The notes: generated by a model from the letters alone, not told the origin. A stretch of 8,844 bases of DNA from Candidatus Zipacnadia bacterium (GCA_029821215.1 JALGTV010000045.1:1-8844); one strand, 5' to 3'. Shown: positions 1 to 7,812, counted from the stretch's first letter. Numbers and translations: made by a program.

Positions 1-656
1 ATCACTAAATTTTGCTAAACAGTTCACCACTTCGTTCACTCGTTGCAGGTCAATCGCTACCAGGGCCACCGGCAGGTCAGGCTCGCTTTGCCAATATTGC
101 TGGGCCGCCTGCAGCGTAACCCCAGCCAGCTCTCCACCTGTCATTTCCGGGTGTTGCTGCAGATGCCGCAGGATGTCGGCCCACGGCAGGCCCGGACTAT
201 ACGTGGGCCCGGGCGGACCTACCAGATAGCATGCGGCGTCATGCAACTGGGCTACCACCTCCACAGTCGCCCCATAACAGCACTCCAGGAATATCACCTC
301 TATTGGCTCGGACACAGCTTGCTCGACGGCCGTCCTTACCGTCCAGGCCAGGTGCTCACCGCTTAGTGGCTTCGGGGCAGTCGATATCTCCGCCCCCGAC
401 CATGGGGGCTGACTGTGACCCATGATAAGTAACGCATAATGCTGAGCCGGAGCCTTTTGCATCGCCCATTTGATAAAGTTCGCTAACGGCAGATAGTTGT
501 CAAACTCAATCAGGTCCAGTGATTGGTCCCGATAGTCACCTGATTGACTCGCAGAATATCGCACCGCCACCAATCCCGCTCTACCGTCTTCCTCCCTATT
601 TACCTGAACCACCACATTCACTTGGTGATTAGCTGTGTTCCCAGAAGCTGCTGCAA
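1..656 (-). CDS. Clostripain-family (C11) cysteine protease, catalytic part, out of frame with its own N terminus; cut by left edge
   Basis: This frame is open from about position 825 down to base 1 and continues past the left edge. From about position 656 it reads as the C11 catalytic fold. A strand VNVVVQV (621-601) is followed by FIKWAMQKAPAQHYALLIMGH, which holds the expected catalytic histidine (His near 416). About 45 residues later comes IFLECCYGATVEVVAQL, which matches the family's D-A-C-L-M catalytic-cysteine block with Glu for Asp; the second Cys (near 277) is the likely nucleophile. C11 enzymes usually cleave after Arg or Lys and are often exported and self-processed. This part has no start of its own; its signal peptide and first strand are in the next frame upstream (618-821). 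No usual clostripain S1-pocket assignment can be made from sequence alone. Family assignment is fairly secure; activity is uncertain because of the frame break. Confidence 0.5.
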
Positions 657-821
657 GTAGTGCTGGGCCGCCGACTCCAGCTTTCCCTCCCCATCCAGGT
701 AGGCCATAATTGTCCAGCGGGCAGAGGACTCCGCAGCCGCAGGCACTGTTAGGGCCAAGATAATGCCCAGCCCGACACCGATAGCCACCAATATTTGTTG
801 GGCGTGTTGGGCTATTCTCAT
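618..821 (-). CDS. N-terminal fragment of the C11 protease: signal peptide plus first conserved motif, ended by a frameshift
   Basis: This 67-codon frame carries the 5' part of the protease gene. Residues 1-30 are a classic Sec signal peptide: a short polar start, a hydrophobic core (ILVAIGVGLGIILALTV) and an A-x-A site at PAAA|ES. Residues 36-50, WTIMAYLDGEGKLES, match the first conserved block of clostripain-family proteins (W-T-x-M-x-Y-L-D-G-D-x-x-L-E). After about residue 58 the frame loses similarity and stops at TGA 618-620, while the neighbouring frame picks up the fold. The ATG (819-821) overlaps a TGA in the frame that probably ends the upstream gene (ATGA), suggesting translational coupling. 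There is no clear Shine-Dalgarno site before it, which fits coupling. Taken alone this would look like a small exported protein, but I think it is a piece of a larger gene. Confidence 0.5.
   Translation of the reverse strand: MRIAQHAQQILVAIGVGLGIILALTVPAAAESSARWTIMAYLDGEGKLESAAQHYLQQLLGTQLITK
637..656 (-). other. Probable frameshift site in the C11 protease gene
   Basis: Protease similarity passes from the frame ending in QHYLQQL to the frame reading AAASGNTANHQVNVVVQV somewhere in this interval. The change is -1 (equivalent to +2), so one base appears to be missing from the sequence. The stretch is repetitive (GCAGCAGCTTCTGGG) but has no perfect X-XXY-YYZ slippery heptamer in the zero frame, so an indel is likelier than programmed frameshifting. 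The exact base cannot be fixed without a homologous sequence. Confidence 0.5.
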
Positions 822-935
822 ATTTTCAAGGTTAGTTCGTACCTTCTCGGTCCGTTAATGCCGTAGCTGGCGATGGTGCCAGAGGCCCCGAGGTACATCG
901 GGACGAAGTGGCCTATCCTGGCCGGCGGCCGAAGG
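818..935 (-). other. Likely true 3' end of the 619-residue protein gene, in the +1 frame
   Basis: One base downstream of the annotated frame, this stretch stays open and reads GHFVPMYLGASGTIASYGIN then GPRRYELTLKI, ending at TGA 818-820. That stop overlaps the protease ATG at 819-821 as ATGA, the usual arrangement of coupled genes. The composition looks like a natural beta-rich C terminus with mostly G or C in third positions. The annotated frame over the same bases gives an Arg/His/Pro-rich tail (VPRGLWHHRQLRH) typical of shadow reading. I infer one extra base in the CCACCCGGTCC region or nearby. This is supported by coding character and overlap only, not by a recognised domain. Confidence 0.5.
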
Positions 936-2714
936 ACCGGGTGGAGGCATAGAAACAGTGCGGAAGTTGTGGATGTCGCTGAGTATCCAGCCGGTCTTCT
1001 CTTGACCGGCGGTTTGTACCAGAGGCGCGGGTTCGCCAGCTACGCGGCTGCCCACTACCCAGTAGTAGACTTTGTCACCACTGAAAGTGTAATCAGTGAC
1101 TCGGTAGCGCATCACCGTCTGGCCTGTCCAGGCAATTATCGGACTCTGATAGACAGCCGGCTCGTTCAGGTTAGCATTATCATAGACAAATACCCGATAC
1201 TCGCTGGCCCCTACCGAAGGCTGCCACTCAAAGGTTACGTCCTGAGGATTGACCGTGGTGCTGCCGTTGACGGGCAGACTCTGGATAGCGGGCTGGAAGT
1301 AGGTTATAGGTCCGACCGGAGCGCTGGCATCGCTGAGTGCATCAGCAGGGTCAACAGCAAACGCAACGTCCTCCAGGACCTGCTGCGCAATGGGAATCTG
1401 CACTCGGAGGGGATCAACTACCCCACGGATCTTGTAGTAGTAGGTGTCGCCGGGAGTCAATTCCAAATGATTGTAAGTAATGTCAACTGAGCCATCCGTT
1501 AAGCTCCCATCGCGGTCGAAGTATTGAAAAGTATCCGTAAAAGTCAGACCTACTTGCCGCTCCGGGGTGTCCTCAAAAAACTTCACGCTGCCCGAGACGG
1601 CACCCACCAGGTAGTTGCGGTTATCGGCCTCAGCAACAAAGCCCGGGCTCTCCCCCCGGTAGAAAAGCAAGTCAAAGGTGTTCTTGGCCTTATGAAGTAT
1701 GTTTACACGGACATACGGCTCAGCACCACAACGCGACTGGAATAATTGCACATCAGCCTTAGGAGAGGCCTCTGGCCCCGGATGACCGCCGATACCCCAC
1801 AGACCTAACAACAAAGCTACCGCCCAGCCCAGGCGTACCGAGCGGGTTACGTGCTTGGCGTGCTCTCGCTGGCGCACAATCTGCGGGGGGGTGTACATCG
1901 CATATACCTTATCGCCTGTGCGGGGAGACTGGCCGGATATGGTATGAGCTATGGAGAGCCTGGGCGCGACCCGTTCTATTTCGATCACGCCGACCTGGCG
2001 CATAGCTACTTGCTCAGCATCCGGTCGCCATTCGGGACGCTTAACCAGCATCCGCATGCCCGGCTCTATCCCTTCATTGCGGCCCCGGTTCAAAGTTATT
2101 TTTCCCTGCTCGTCAACCAGGTCCACGTTACCCCGAGGCACCCGGCTCCGCAACAACTGAGTGACCGTCTCCTCGGCCACCTGACGCAGCCCTTCGTTTA
2201 GCACCCGCACGTCGTCACCTTCCCAGCCGGGGATACGCTTGGTATAGCTGGTAACAATAGCGCCATTGAGTACCGCCTCATTGACCACATCCAGGGACGC
2301 GAGCTCCAACTGGGCGCGGCACTGGCCGGTGTTCGGATTGACCACTAACTGATGAAGAATAGCAGTTATGACCTTATCAGCCTGCAAAGCCTTGCCCAGT
2401 CGAACCTGCTCCAGTTCTGACAACGGTGGTTCCAGCGATAGCTCATTCAGCTTCCGCTCCATATCCGCCTGGGGGATGACTCTAAACTCCCCTGAGTCCT
2501 CCAGAGCCAGGGCTACGGCCGCCGTGGCCTTATTCACCAATAGCTGTTCATCCAGGCCTTTGGTGATGACTACCGGCAGGACGACCGCAGCGGTTACCTC
2601 GCCAATCATCTGCGCCCGGGCAGTACCCAAAGTCGCTGCATAGGGGACTACCAATAGTGCTATCAATACCCAAGCCACATATTTGTACAGCGGGTGGTGG
2701 TTTATCTGATGCAT
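855..2714 (-). CDS. Exported protein with CsgG/FlgT-like N-terminal region, internal membrane segment and two fibronectin-III-like domains
   Basis: I do not recognise a named family for the whole chain. Numbered from an in-frame GTG at 2726: residues 14-39 are a signal peptide or anchor ending in ARA|Q. Residues 42-195 read like the alpha/beta fold of CsgG/TolB-N-type envelope proteins (AVVLPVV, long helices, FRVIPQADMERKLNEL, ADKVITAIL). Residues 198-280 resemble a FlgT C-terminal beta domain, with ITLNRGRNEGIEPGMRMLV as its key turn. Residues 295-315 are strongly hydrophobic (LGWAVALLLGLWGIGG). Residues 335-440 and 490-590 are fibronectin-III-like, with PGDTYYYKIRGV and FEWQPSVGASEYRVFVYDN. 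The start used here is ATG 2712-2714 because AGGTGA (2723-2728) precedes it by 8 bases, whereas the GTG lies inside that site. From about residue 593 the frame is probably wrong. It has its own promoter and likely acts in the cell envelope; no enzyme motif is seen. Confidence 0.5.
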   Translation of the reverse strand: MHQINHHPLYKYVAWVLIALLVVPYAATLGTARAQMIGEVTAAVVLPVVITKGLDEQLLVNKATAAVALALEDSGEFRVIPQADMERKLNELSLEPPLSELEQVRLGKALQADKVITAILHQLVVNPNTGQCRAQLELASLDVVNEAVLNGAIVTSYTKRIPGWEGDDVRVLNEGLRQVAEETVTQLLRSRVPRGNVDLVDEQGKITLNRGRNEGIEPGMRMLVKRPEWRPDAEQVAMRQVGVIEIERVAPRLSIAHTISGQSPRTGDKVYAMYTPPQIVRQREHAKHVTRSVRLGWAVALLLGLWGIGGHPGPEASPKADVQLFQSRCGAEPYVRVNILHKAKNTFDLLFYRGESPGFVAEADNRNYLVGAVSGSVKFFEDTPERQVGLTFTDTFQYFDRDGSLTDGSVDITYNHLELTPGDTYYYKIRGVVDPLRVQIPIAQQVLEDVAFAVDPADALSDASAPVGPITYFQPAIQSLPVNGSTTVNPQDVTFEWQPSVGASEYRVFVYDNANLNEPAVYQSPIIAWTGQTVMRYRVTDYTFSGDKVYYWVVGSRVAGEPAPLVQTAGQEKTGWILSDIHNFRTVSMPPPGPSAAGQDRPLRPDVPRGLWHHRQLRH

Positions 2715-2722
2715 CCTCTTGT

Positions 2723-2731
2723 TCACCTTCC
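2723..2731 (-). promoter_or_regulatory. Shine-Dalgarno site that decides the start of the 619-residue protein
   Basis: GGAAGGTGA reads here on the minus strand. It contains AGGTGA, complementary to the 16S 3' end, 8 bases before ATG 2712-2714. An in-frame GTG (2724-2726) is embedded in the site and so cannot be served by it. This favours the ATG. Confidence 0.5.
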
Positions 2732-2771
2732 TGGTTGCCGATTAGACAACTTTAGTTCAGATATTCACAAC

Positions 2772-2801
2772 ATGCTATCACAAATTTAGGTTATCTGGCA
2801 A
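2772..2801 (-). promoter_or_regulatory. Sigma-70-type promoter for the 619-residue protein gene, extended -10
   Basis: The -35 is TTGCCA (2796-2801), the spacer 18 bases, the -10 TAGCAT (2772-2777), preceded by TGTGA, which supplies an extended -10 TG. Transcription would begin near 2765 and give a leader of about 51 bases. The same -35 and nearly the same -10 block occur before the upstream large gene. It was found by eye against the consensus, with no measured start. Confidence 0.5.
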
Positions 2802-2812
2802 GCTTAGTTGCC
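2797..2812 (-). repeat. Inverted repeat overlapping the -35 of the downstream promoter
   Basis: GGCAA (2808-2812), six bases CTAAGC, then TTGCC (2797-2801). It sits about 20 bases after the stop of the large gene and shares bases with the -35. It could be a short operator or a weak hairpin after the large gene. No U-rich tract follows, so an intrinsic terminator is not supported. Confidence 0.5.
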
Positions 2813-2830
2813 GGGCATCAGACTAATTAT

Positions 2831-5800
2831 CTATCGGTGCAACAGAAAGCTGCTTAGTACCGTGTTGCGCTGTCCGTCCTCAGCAATCGCAGTGACCTGG
2901 AGCAGGTACTGGCCAGAAGGCACCAGCGCACCGGTCTGGTTGCGAGTATTCCACAGGACCGTCTGCTGGCCGGCTGGCTGGCTTTGGCCAGCGCGTAGTT
3001 GCCGGACCAGGACACCAGATATGTTGCGTACTTCTATCCACACCTGCGCTGGCTGGGATAGAGTATAGATCATGGTCGGCCCGCCGCCACTACTGCTTGC
3101 TGTCGTCACATTAAGCCCCGAAATCACCAGCTCGCCGCGGCGGCCGGTATCCTCGGCCACAATCTGCAGATGTCGCACTGGCTGGCAGGCGGTGTACTGA
3201 TAGCCGGATGCAGTGCGCATATACAAGCGGCGATCGGCAGCTTTATCCACCAGCACCAGCCGCACATCGTCCGGAACACTGGTCATGTCTGGCCAGCGCA
3301 AGGTGACCGGGGTTTGCATCATATTGGTGTGGACGGCCAGCGTCCAGGTCTGGGGGCCTTCCGGCTGGATGTCAACTGCATAATTGCTACCCGGGTCATG
3401 TTCAAAGGCCGCATACACATAGGGCCCGAAGTCCATCGCCGGAGGCTTACCCAAATCCTGACCCGGATCATAACCAACAGTAGCCGAGGCAGCTTGGCCC
3501 AGATAGGTGGAAGCATCCACACACCCCGCCGCGCTCACTTCCAAGGGCAGCAGCCAGCCGTCAGCAGGCACCGGCACCGCGGGTCGCTGCCTAGCCTCTT
3601 CCACTGATAGAGCCCCCGCTGGCCGGTTGACATGGAGGGTCAAGTCTTCGTGGGCCTGCAGCCAATAACCAGCATAGGGACTGAGAGCGGAGACGGCCCG
3701 GTAGCCACCCAGTATGTAAGCGAACAGCGAGCCATCCACCTTGCCGGCGCTCACTGCCGCCCAGAAGCTTTGCACCGTTTCCGTCTGGTCTTCTACCTGG
3801 ATGCTGTATAGGTCAATTACCTCATCAAACGGATCGCCGATCATATTCCAGCCATCAACTAACTCAATAAGGGTGGGATCAGGCGGGCGGCTGCCTTCCT
3901 GACGCAAATCAGCGGCATCGTCCAGCTTTAGCCAGTAGCCATGGCCCAACCGCAAGCGGTCGGCAGGGGCATTAGGATACACGCGATAGCGGTTGCGCTC
4001 CGGCTGCCAGGTAGCCAGCAGTAACTCACCGGGCGGCACCTGCAACAGGGTGGCCGGATCAGTAGTCTCATAGCCGAACGGGACTGACATCATGCGCAGG
4101 CCCGCCGGGAAGGTATACAGAGCCGCCAGTTGGAAGTTAGCACCCGTGCTTCGCTGGCCGCTGACGACCCGAATGATGCGTTCGCGGGGTTGGGCAGTAA
4201 GTCCCACCGGATCGGGTCTTATCGTCATCGTGCCGGTGGGCACGTCCTGGAAGATGAAATTGTATGGTTCGGTGCCATCTCCGGGGTCAGTGAAGGTGCC
4301 GGCGCTGGTAGTTGTATCCAGAACATCTTCTTCATACAACAGTCTAACCAGCACATCGCCCACCGGTTGGCCAGTGGTAGCACTAACCACGCGGCCACTG
4401 ATCGAGCCGGGCGGCTGCTGCTCAATTTGGATACTGATGCCAGTTGTCTTTGACGACTCGACTGTTGCCGACACGGTTGCCGACCGCTCATATCCGCAAG
4501 CTTCGGCCTCAACCTCGTAAGTGCCCGGCTGGACGCTGATTTCTACCTGGCCGTTGCTGTCAGTAGTACCTTTCTCCACCACGCTCCCTTCCAGCAACAC
4601 CTCCACCACCGCCCCGGGAATAGCCAACAGGGTCTGCGCATCCTGCACCGTCACCCGAATGATGCCATCACCGGCAGTTAGCACAAAGTCGGCTCTGGTG
4701 ACATTGCCGGTGGTAACTTCTACCAGTCTTTCCTCACTGCCATAGCCGACGGCGGCCCCGTCAGCCTCCACGAAGTAGTAACCAGGTGCCAGCCCACCGA
4801 TGTCATAAGTGCCATCGGCGGCAGTCAGTGCAGAACCTTTCTCCTCACCCCGTTCGTATTCGTCCTCGTCGACTTGGGCCGGCCCTGTGCCCTCTTCTTC
4901 CTCTTCAATGGGCACGGCCTCGTAAACGGTTACCTCGACATTAGCCACGAACTCACCGGTAGCTTCCGAAGTTACTACACCAGCTATCGCGCCCGGTTCA
5001 GCTCGCTTGAGGGCAAAGTCCTGAACCACAGCCCCCATGGCAGGATGGGTGAAGCTCCCCTCGTAGTGGTCAATTTCATAGCCGGGTCGGAAGGCCTCTA
5101 AGGTATAGGACCCGGTTGGTACGCCATTCATTATCCAGGTCCCGTCGTCCTGGCAGCGAACGGCATATTTTACTTCCCCTCCCTGAATAGCACGGACAAT
5201 CGGCTCCGGATTATGTAGTGCTTGGCCGCCTTCTAACGCCAGTACCCGGCCCTGGAAGCTGGCAGTACGTGCCCAGATGAACGTATTGCAAATCAGGTGG
5301 CTACGGTGGTTCTTACAGTGAGAGTATTCGTCTACCGTATGGTAGCCCCGGTTAATCTCCTCAAGTCCGAAGGCGAGATAGACCAAATGGGCACCGGTGG
5401 TGGAGTCGGCATACATCAGGCCAGCAGCACCACCACCACTGTAAGTGTAAATCGTGGTAGCATTACCTAATACGCGGATGACATCCGGGCGATTCGACCA
5501 ATCAGCGGCATCCTGCCAGTTAGGTCCGTCACTCTCTATCGCTGGGGTCTGCAGGCTGTTAGGAGCGTCATCACTGTCGTAGCACGCCCAAGTAGCCCCG
5601 GTAACTGGCCCGCCATCTCCACTTAAAGTAAATCCGTACCCGCCGCCAACATCAGCGACGTAATCTGCCTGCAAGTAGTTAGTCAGGAAGCTATTGGTGG
5701 TAGTTCCGGCCATGGTTAAAGCCCAGGCAATATCCTCCCCAGAGATGAACAGCCGCCCGCCTCGGTCCAGGAACGAGGCTAAGTCCGCTTGTGAGGCGGC

Positions 5801-7804
5801 ATCCACCAAAGAACCAGAGTTGGGACCAGTCCAGACATCACCCGTGTGCGGTGCGGCCCACACAATCCCGCGGCGCACCACTAACACCTCGCGGGTCGGC
5901 TGAGCATTCTCAGGGTCGGCTACTGCCTCGCTAGGATCTAATTGGTATTCCACCGTGGGTAGATAATATTGATAGACCGAAGGAGGAATGCGACCTCGGG
6001 AGATAATCCGCCAAATGTCGTAAGGCTCATCGTAAGGCCCGGCCATGGTGTCATAGTCAATATTGAAAATGTCCGGGTAGTCGCCCGGATTCCGTAGATA
6101 ATAGCTCTCCACTGGGTAGCCGGCCGGGTAGTCATTATTGTAGCCCAGCCTACCGATGTACTCTTGGCCTTCACAGTAATCATCTACAAAAAGCAAATTA
6201 CCAGTCGGTGCAAACACCTCGGTACTGAAACCGTAGATATCATCGTAGGTCAGCGAATTGGCGGCATTATCAGTGACTTCAATGTCTATTATGTAATCGT
6301 GGGGAGTGTCCTCAGTTGTCCATTTACCAGAAAAAATACCGTCGCCCGCCTGGGCATCACCATTAGCCGGGTCACCGTCATCAAACAGTTCGGTGCTGCC
6401 CACCCGGGCGCAGTCAATTTCCAGGTATCTCTCACCATCATCGAAATTAGTGTCAAAACGAGTGGTGTATGTCGAGTAAATCTTCAGATTTGGGTCTTTA
6501 AAGTAGGCGCGAACACTGGCCACTCCAGAATCTTTATCAAAGACCTTGGCGTATACGGTTATCTCGGCGTTGGGTGCTGGCTGGCGATTATCCACGCTGG
6601 GAATCTCCAGCAACTCGGGGGGACGAGTATCGGTGAAGAAAGTAGCCCAGAGGTCCTCATTAGTCTGGGTGCCAGGGCCTCCGTCGGCAGCCCGGTTGGA
6701 CTGGTAGATGACACGGATAGGCTGGCGGCTCGCGCCAGCAGTCCAGGTGGGATTGGTATTGTTCCCGTTGCTGGCGGCGCTCAGGTCTGATATTAGCACC
6801 GCCGCTGGCCCGCCAGTCTCGCCACTGGCTCCCATCCGCCAGATGTTGAAATTGCGGATGGTATCGCCCGTCTCCGTGAGTCGGTCAGAGGCAAAGGCGA
6901 TGGTGGTAGCATTGGCCTGCCAGGCCGGCTCCTGGTCATTGGCCAGCGGATCACCGCCCCCATCACTGAGCGCGGTCAGGTTCTGCCCGTCCGCATCCAT
7001 CAAATATATGCGTTTGACACTGTCTACTTCCGCAGTAAAAACGATCTCGTCGCGCCACGGCGACCAGGCAGGGTCAGTATCATCGCCCGGATTGACCGTT
7101 AGCTGCAGGGGCTGGCCTACTCCGGTAGAGCGCATCTTGAAGATGTCCCAGTTGCCATTGACATCAGACTGAAATGCAATCCAGTTGGTGTCGGGCGACC
7201 ACGTCGGATGGCGCTTGTTACCTGGGCCGGTGGTTACCTGCGTAATCACTCCGCTACGAATTTCTACTATGTATATCTGCCAGGTACCGGTAGCATTAGA
7301 GGAAAAGGCGAATAGGTTACCACTGGGGTCATAAGCCGGCTCCCGCTCATCGGCTGCCGTATCGGTGATCTGCGTTTGCTCGGAGCCGTCCGGGCGCATT
7401 ATCCATATATTGAAGTTGGGGTTGTCAGGAAGTTGGGGATCAATCCGTCCGTCCTGGTCGGAGTCAATTCCCTTGGAGACAAAGGCGACCCGATTTTGCT
7501 CGCCCGTGGGTGAGCCCCAGGGATCCAGTTCGTCAGTAGCTGCAGTTCCCACCGTCAAATCATCATCAGGGACCGGGCCGGGGCCCTGGGCAGGCCATAC
7601 CTGCTCAGGGAGGGGAGGTAGTTTCTCGGTGATTATCGGGCGGTTGCTACCACCCAAGCCCTGGGCACTGGCTGGGGCGGAGGAGGCTGGCCACCAATTA
7701 CCATGCCCGGATTGGGGAACGGCCCAATGGCAAAACAAGAAGAATAGTACCCCACATAACAGGAGGCACACTAATGCGGTGCGCAGAACGCGGCCCTGTT
7801 GCAA
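2831..7804 (-). CDS. Very large secreted multidomain surface protein: TolB-like propeller, amidotransferase-fold domain, carboxypeptidase-regulatory repeats, FlgD-like C-terminal domain
   Basis: Numbered from an in-frame GTG at 7813. Residues 12-50 are a long signal peptide (core LVCLLLCGVLFFLF, likely cut after APASA). Residues 105-395 are PD40/TolB-type propeller blades (NIWIMRPDGSEQTQIT, HPTWSPDTNWIAFQSD, PAWSPWRDEIVFTAE), with a DSDQDGRID calcium-type loop at 117-125. Residues 396-535 are Ig-like with an Asp-rich loop (DDGDPANGDAQAGDG). Residues 538-850 have a class I glutamine-amidotransferase-like fold (GNLLFVDD, LASFLDRGGRLFISGEDIAW, AFGLEEI) with no nucleophilic Cys at the elbow. Residues 851-1230 hold four carboxypeptidase-regulatory-like beta domains. 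Residues 1233-1395 are a duplicated G..M..PF/GYWL module. Residues 1560-1660 are a FlgD-type Ig domain (WIEVRNISGVLVRQL, SGQYLLQV). The preferred start is TTG 7802-7804, 8 bases after AAGGAG. The likely role is extracellular binding, scaffolding or attachment; there is no HExxH or other hydrolase motif. Confidence 0.5.
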   Translation of the reverse strand: MQQGRVLRTALVCLLLCGVLFFLFCHWAVPQSGHGNWWPASSAPASAQGLGGSNRPIITEKLPPLPEQVWPAQGPGPVPDDDLTVGTAATDELDPWGSPTGEQNRVAFVSKGIDSDQDGRIDPQLPDNPNFNIWIMRPDGSEQTQITDTAADEREPAYDPSGNLFAFSSNATGTWQIYIVEIRSGVITQVTTGPGNKRHPTWSPDTNWIAFQSDVNGNWDIFKMRSTGVGQPLQLTVNPGDDTDPAWSPWRDEIVFTAEVDSVKRIYLMDADGQNLTALSDGGGDPLANDQEPAWQANATTIAFASDRLTETGDTIRNFNIWRMGASGETGGPAAVLISDLSAASNGNNTNPTWTAGASRQPIRVIYQSNRAADGGPGTQTNEDLWATFFTDTRPPELLEIPSVDNRQPAPNAEITVYAKVFDKDSGVASVRAYFKDPNLKIYSTYTTRFDTNFDDGERYLEIDCARVGSTELFDDGDPANGDAQAGDGIFSGKWTTEDTPHDYIIDIEVTDNAANSLTYDDIYGFSTEVFAPTGNLLFVDDYCEGQEYIGRLGYNNDYPAGYPVESYYLRNPGDYPDIFNIDYDTMAGPYDEPYDIWRIISRGRIPPSVYQYYLPTVEYQLDPSEAVADPENAQPTREVLVVRRGIVWAAPHTGDVWTGPNSGSLVDAASQADLASFLDRGGRLFISGEDIAWALTMAGTTTNSFLTNYLQADYVADVGGGYGFTLSGDGGPVTGATWACYDSDDAPNSLQTPAIESDGPNWQDAADWSNRPDVIRVLGNATTIYTYSGGGAAGLMYADSTTGAHLVYLAFGLEEINRGYHTVDEYSHCKNHRSHLICNTFIWARTASFQGRVLALEGGQALHNPEPIVRAIQGGEVKYAVRCQDDGTWIMNGVPTGSYTLEAFRPGYEIDHYEGSFTHPAMGAVVQDFALKRAEPGAIAGVVTSEATGEFVANVEVTVYEAVPIEEEEEGTGPAQVDEDEYERGEEKGSALTAADGTYDIGGLAPGYYFVEADGAAVGYGSEERLVEVTTGNVTRADFVLTAGDGIIRVTVQDAQTLLAIPGAVVEVLLEGSVVEKGTTDSNGQVEISVQPGTYEVEAEACGYERSATVSATVESSKTTGISIQIEQQPPGSISGRVVSATTGQPVGDVLVRLLYEEDVLDTTTSAGTFTDPGDGTEPYNFIFQDVPTGTMTIRPDPVGLTAQPRERIIRVVSGQRSTGANFQLAALYTFPAGLRMMSVPFGYETTDPATLLQVPPGELLLATWQPERNRYRVYPNAPADRLRLGHGYWLKLDDAADLRQEGSRPPDPTLIELVDGWNMIGDPFDEVIDLYSIQVEDQTETVQSFWAAVSAGKVDGSLFAYILGGYRAVSALSPYAGYWLQAHEDLTLHVNRPAGALSVEEARQRPAVPVPADGWLLPLEVSAAGCVDASTYLGQAASATVGYDPGQDLGKPPAMDFGPYVYAAFEHDPGSNYAVDIQPEGPQTWTLAVHTNMMQTPVTLRWPDMTSVPDDVRLVLVDKAADRRLYMRTASGYQYTACQPVRHLQIVAEDTGRRGELVISGLNVTTASSSGGGPTMIYTLSQPAQVWIEVRNISGVLVRQLRAGQSQPAGQQTVLWNTRNQTGALVPSGQYLLQVTAIAEDGQRNTVLSSFLLHR

Positions 7805-7812
7805 TACCCTCA

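Noticed and set aside
637..656. Programmed -1 frameshift in the protease gene
   Set aside because: There is no in-frame slippery heptamer and no strong stem just downstream; a single-base indel explains it more simply.
2797..2830. Intrinsic terminator after the large gene
   Set aside because: The GGCAA/TTGCC stem is only five pairs, has no T tract after it and overlaps a promoter -35.
4225..4512. Minus-strand open frame overlapping the large gene out of frame (also 3319-3522 and 5938-6183)
   Set aside because: They are contained in a well-supported gene in another frame and show no domain or start signal.
5200..6200. Active glutamine amidotransferase or peptidase in the large protein
   Set aside because: The fold signature is present, but the elbow reads FISGEDIAW with no nucleophilic Cys and no HExxH motif occurs.
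6164..6790. Long plus-strand open frame (208 codons) inside the large gene, with similar ones at 873-1490, 7365-7820 and 4092-4520
   Set aside because: They lie antisense to strongly coding sequence, have no ribosome sites or recognisable motifs, and have the composition expected of shadow frames.
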